Positions 59,896 to 64,000 of a DNA stretch of 64,000 nucleotides are shown here, piece by piece (within the stretch, counting starts at the first letter, position 1; each line of letters starts with the position of its first letter). The position numbers and the translations under genes were made by a program. The notes beneath the pieces were generated by a model. The model had not been told where the DNA came from. It saw nothing but the letters and a program-made list of their open reading frames with translations, and did no database searches. Source of the DNA: Liolophura sinensis (lineage: Eukaryota; Mollusca; Polyplacophora; Chitonida; Chitonidae); contig NC_088300.1 of NCBI RefSeq assembly GCF_032854445.1, positions 31,045,608 through 31,109,607 on the forward strand, in the 5' to 3' direction.

Positions 59896-62479
59896 ACAAG
59901 TAGACACTTAACATGTGTCTTTCCATGTCAGATGCTGGTGAGTTGTCTTAAATATGGAGAAGAAAAAAAAATGTGTTTGGAGTTGAATCTACGCGTGTCC
60001 TCAGTAAAGTTCCTGTTGTGGAGAACTTAGTCAGAGCTCATGACATCCTCGTCATGGATACGGACTCCCATCTCGGACGCGCAGAAAGAAACTGCAAGAC
60101 GGGAGAGGAGGAAGTAACGACTTCTCAAGAGTCTCACAAGTGTTTCAGGAAAACAGACATGTTGGTGAACTCGTACAGCTGGAGAAATTCATACTGAGGC
60201 TTTTGTATGAGCAAATCCATGACAGGATCTTGTTTGTAAATGTCACTGGGTTACAGCATGATTTGTTGTTTTGAGGGCACATATATGTTAAAGTCAGAGG
60301 GATTGTTTTTTCTTTATTATATAGGGACAAATGTAAATGAAAATAGAAACACATATTGCCTAGAATCAACTTGATAATTAGATGAAATTGTATTATAAAC
60401 TCTTTGCAAAGTTAGAGTTAAAGGTTAATATCTTCAGATTGTCTCATTTAATTTTTTTTTTCATCCAGTGAGCTCCCGGCCTACACATGTAAATAAATAC
60501 AATATGTGTGCATATATAAATAACATTACATATACTTTTAGTTTTCATTTCCAGTAATTTAAATAATGAATAATGTTGTTATTGCTAAGATAATTTGAGA
60601 AGAGCGAGAGTGAAATTAGAGATCAGGAAGTACATGTAATTCCATTTCCTTGTAAGAAAGACAATTTCAGTGGAAGTTTCTGTTTTTGTGGAACACCGGC
60701 ATATGTTTATGTGAACAACCATGTTAATAGTATACACTATCTACGTTATAACAATCATTGTTCAAGCTGTAACTTTCATCCTTGTGAGATTATACTGTTA
60801 TTCAGACTAGATTTACAAATGATAATACATACGTACGTACTAAGAAATTTTTTACACCAAGTTTTAAAAATAGGTGTAAACTTTTGATATTTGGTAGTGT
60901 GCAGAGTTCAGGATTTAATGTGTCTATGTAATTATGAATTAAAATATGTGCACATATAGGAAGGCAAAAGTTGACATGAGTGCATTTATAACTGTGCTTC
61001 ACTCTAGTGTAGTTTCTGGGAGACCAAATATGCCCGATGATTTTGTTGATAGGAGGCAAAAGCTGGTAAAAATAATTACAATTTTCATATTAGAGAGCCA
61101 GAGGAGAAGTTTAGGGGGAAGGGAGGGCTGAGAGATTGTGCTGGCTTGATAATAGTAGTAATGGCAACAAGCAGCAAGATGATACAGTGCAATTTTCCCG
61201 CTATTATTTGCTCAACCCGTGGCCCCAGTCGAGGGAGATAATGGCTGTGAGCAGATCTCATCTCCAACTTCAGCAAACTTTCAAGGAAATTATCCTCTGA
61301 CGGAAATGATTTATTCCCCTGTGCTTTTATATGTCATTAAGTGGTCATTGGAGTGAATTGTCTACGATATAATTTGTCCTCTCTCTGGGGACCGCCGCTA
61401 AGCTTTTCTTACACATTATTTCGACACTTCTGACACTCGTTCCTAGTGGGGAATTAAAGGGCAGAATTTCTGTCCTCACATCCCTTGTTGCTGGCTCATG
61501 ATAGCTCTGCACTGCAGCCAGCTGATGCCCACGTACACAGCTGTAGATCTCTTCTAACTTAGCACATCACCATATATTTAATATCACTGAGTTATTTTTC
61601 TGCACAACGCAGAAGTGATGTGCATGGTATTATTTAAAAAACTGATTTCTTTTATTTTTTTTTTAGATATTGCTTGTTATACCCAATATTATATTCTTTC
61701 GACTTTCCTAACACATTTGTCTAAAATTTGATGTTTCTAACTTTGTGTGTTTTGTCATATAATAACTCATATACCATTATTTATGCTAAAACCATAATAT
61801 TTTATTTATGAAATGAAGTTAAGCAACTCAAAAAAATTTACCAAGTTAAAGAGGAAAATAAATGCATTTTTTTTTAAACTTATTTATAAAACTTCAGGCA
61901 TGATGGTACAGATTAGAAGTGTTAAACAAATGACCCCACTAAGATAATAGTTTACAACAGCAAAAATGGACTGATTCTGAACTAGGCCTAATATTGGTCT
62001 CCTTGGAGATTTCTAGCTAGTAGAAAGGCCAAGCTTATGAAATCATTGCCTACAAAATGATATTTCCTCAGGAAACAATGTTTCCAAAATGTCCCTAATG
62101 TGTTACTAGAATCTGATTAGTCTGTAACAATTTTCTTGTGTTAATTACATGGGGGGAGTTGTAGGCTGCAGCAAGGAATTATGCAGATGTGATTGTGTCT
62201 ATCCTGCAAGTCCGATGTGGTGAAATAACTTGAAAAGGTGTAGGAAAAAATGATTAGAGAATATAGAAGTGATAATTATTGTCGTTTAATTGGTGTCAAG
62301 TGATTTTCATGGATGTGAAAATATGTATAATGAGATGATTTCATTGATTCTTACCACAAAAAAAGAGAGAGAGAAAAAAAACTTATCCATTTTAGCTTCC
62401 TCCCATCCTCTATTTTTCACTGTTCTATGTTAACATCTTCATCCGTACACTCATTTCCACTCCTTAGTTCAACCCTTAT

Positions 62480-62720
62480 TGTAACCTTGACCAATTAGAT
62501 CAAAGCCCAGCTACCCAGCCCAGGCCCTGTATTGCAAGGAGATAATTGATGCAATGAATCTAGCTATCAGACCGTAATATCATTACCCCAGCAAGAATTC
62601 TCCACAAGTGTTTACCACAATTATTCCCCAATTTCAGCTGACCCGTTCTGTAATTACAAAGGCGTAAATCTGACTGACTCTGGGAACCAGAGGATTTCAT
62701 AGCAGTGAGCTCCCAGCCTA
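62480..62720. promoter_or_regulatory. complex intronic block with adjoining homeodomain and TCF/LEF sites
   Basis: About 240 bases without repeats or coding frame in Prox intron 2. CAATTAG runs directly into ATCAAAG (62492-62505), a homeodomain core joined to a TCF/LEF core. Candidate Prox enhancer by motif and position only. Confidence 0.25.
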
Positions 62721-62738
62721 CACTTCACTCCTATCTCC

Positions 62739-62774
<36 letters not shown>
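62739..62774. repeat. CT microsatellite
   Basis: A TC dinucleotide run of about 16 units. Confidence 0.95.
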
Positions 62775-62779
<5 letters not shown>

Positions 62780-64000
62780 ATATGTTAACATTAAATGTTT
62801 TTAACCTTCAAAACCAGATCAACAGTTGTATTATGGCCAGGGTTGAGAATGTGAAAGGATCATCGGGTGTAACCTAGATGCAAAGAGTCCTTAATGTTTA
62901 ACAGGAGGACTTGAAGTGTTTTAACCTGAACTAGCTCACACCAGAGTGGCAGGCCTATTTTTGCATCTGATGAAAAATTATATCTAACCCGAATTGAGCA
63001 TGTTGACATCTTCACAAGCTAAAATTTCATCCAGTGTAACTAAATATAAGTTGTATGCCATACATATTTTGTGATAACCTTAGCTGGTGCAGCACATGTG
63101 GCTAATACAGCTAACAAATGATCTCAATTTGACTTGACCCTAAGGCAGTTTGAAGGTTAAATGGGCTGTCTCAAATTTATGTGCTGTGGTACCAAAGTCA
63201 GCATCCTTGGACTTGGTCCCACAAAAAGGGTCGGTAAAGGTGATGAAACTTTACAGTCTGTTGTAAATTTGATCAGATTTGGCATTAAATTTATCAATGA
63301 CAGTAATAAAGCAATTTATTTTGATGTCTTCCTCAGGCTTGGGTGGACATTTTGCCCAGCAGTGTCATAAAACAGACAAGGGCTATCATATTGGTTCAGG
63401 CTTTTAACATGCATGACTTTAACGCGGATTTGTCTCCGTAGAACAATCTTGCAATTTTATTGACACTGTTGTAAATTGTTACAGTTAATAATCCTGCCTT
63501 GGTTGACAATGAACAATGCTTAAGCACCACATATGAGTGAAAAGGCTAACCAAAGTAATCTGCTGGTGCCAAAAAAAAAAAAAATTTCAATTTATTTTCT
63601 TTCCTGTCTTGGATTATCTGTTTTAGCAATGTGAATGAAGTTTTATAATGGCCCGAAGGCGAATTTTATTTTCCAGGAGGCTTGTGCAGTTAGCTTTAAT
63701 GATAAAACAATTTTTATCCTAAATATGGTGCTGTGATGTACTTTCATCATCTTAGGTGACTCATACACTTTGATGTATGTTGTGTTCTTTTATGTTAAAT
63801 ATTAGAGTTTTCGCTGTAATATTCCTTCTGGCCATATTCATATTTTGTTCGCCGTTTGTAGCATTTTGGGAGCAAGGTGTGCAGTAGTTTAAAGGATGCT
63901 GTAATTCATGTTTAATGGTCGTCTTGGCTGTCCCCACCATTCTTTGCTGTATCAGTACTAGTTTCTTGGTTTTCTGTGCGCTCAAATTTTTGGTGTGTGT

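Larger units (their letters stand above)
57823..64000 (+). other. Prox intron 2 (continues past window)
   Basis: No exon for the rest of the homeo-Prospero domain was found, so the intron is at least 6.2 kb. It contains the second copy of the 490-bp element, a 27-bp tandem repeat, a CT microsatellite and complex repeat-free blocks (about 58590-58920, 61130-61300, 62480-62720). No other gene was supported. Confidence 0.8.

Noticed and set aside
59973-60197. 74-codon plus-strand frame in Prox intron 2
   Set aside because: Does not match the Prospero domain or any family I know, and has no convincing splice sites.
57823-64000. Search for the remaining homeo-Prospero exons
   Set aside because: No EFYYIQMEKY-like or later Prospero-domain sequence was found in any frame; it must lie beyond the window.
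1-64000. CRISPR arrays, bacterial operons, rRNA or free-standing tRNA genes
   Set aside because: None present; the tRNA-like segments are SINE heads and the tandem arrays are eukaryotic minisatellites.

Overview
This is animal (metazoan) nuclear DNA. It is AT-rich, its genes are split by introns, and it carries many short interspersed repeats. Coding matches and repeat style point to a lophotrochozoan, most likely a marine mollusc. The repeats include a tRNA-derived SINE ending in AAATA repeats, small inverted-repeat elements and TTTCACAAAG fold-back repeats. The species call is inference; the gene calls are firm.

Two real genes lie head to head. On the minus strand, 36577 down to 1765, is a complete DLST gene for the E2 component of the mitochondrial 2-oxoglutarate dehydrogenase complex. 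I assembled 13 coding exons by splice sites, reading phase and protein similarity. The preferred model is 484 residues: transit peptide, lipoyl domain, Pro/Ala/Lys/Ser-rich linker and the DHRxxDG acyltransferase domain. On the plus strand from 49006 is a prospero/Prox homeobox gene. Its large first coding exon (679 codons) is joined to a homeodomain exon (57668-57822) across a 6.6-kb intron with the hallmarks of a minor-spliceosome (U12-type) AT-AC intron. The rest of the homeo-Prospero domain lies beyond base 64000.

The layout is: 1-1764, DLST 3' side and downstream DNA; 1765-36577, DLST with repeat-rich introns; 36578-49005, the shared 5' intergenic region with a 1-kb 42-bp minisatellite, SINEs and small inverted-repeat elements; 49006-64000, Prox exons and introns. 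Two orphan exon-like open stretches (3827-4000 plus; 45176-45433 minus) match no family I can name.

The main results are: (1) the DLST/Prox divergent pair resembles human DLST/PROX2, so the linkage may be ancient; (2) the AT-AC intron at the position known from Drosophila prospero; (3) alternative in-frame choices, including a GC donor, for the DLST transit-peptide exons; and (4) repeat families with readable target-site duplications. No new enzymatic or defence system was seen. The two genes do unrelated jobs (TCA cycle; transcription), and any link between them would be regulatory.
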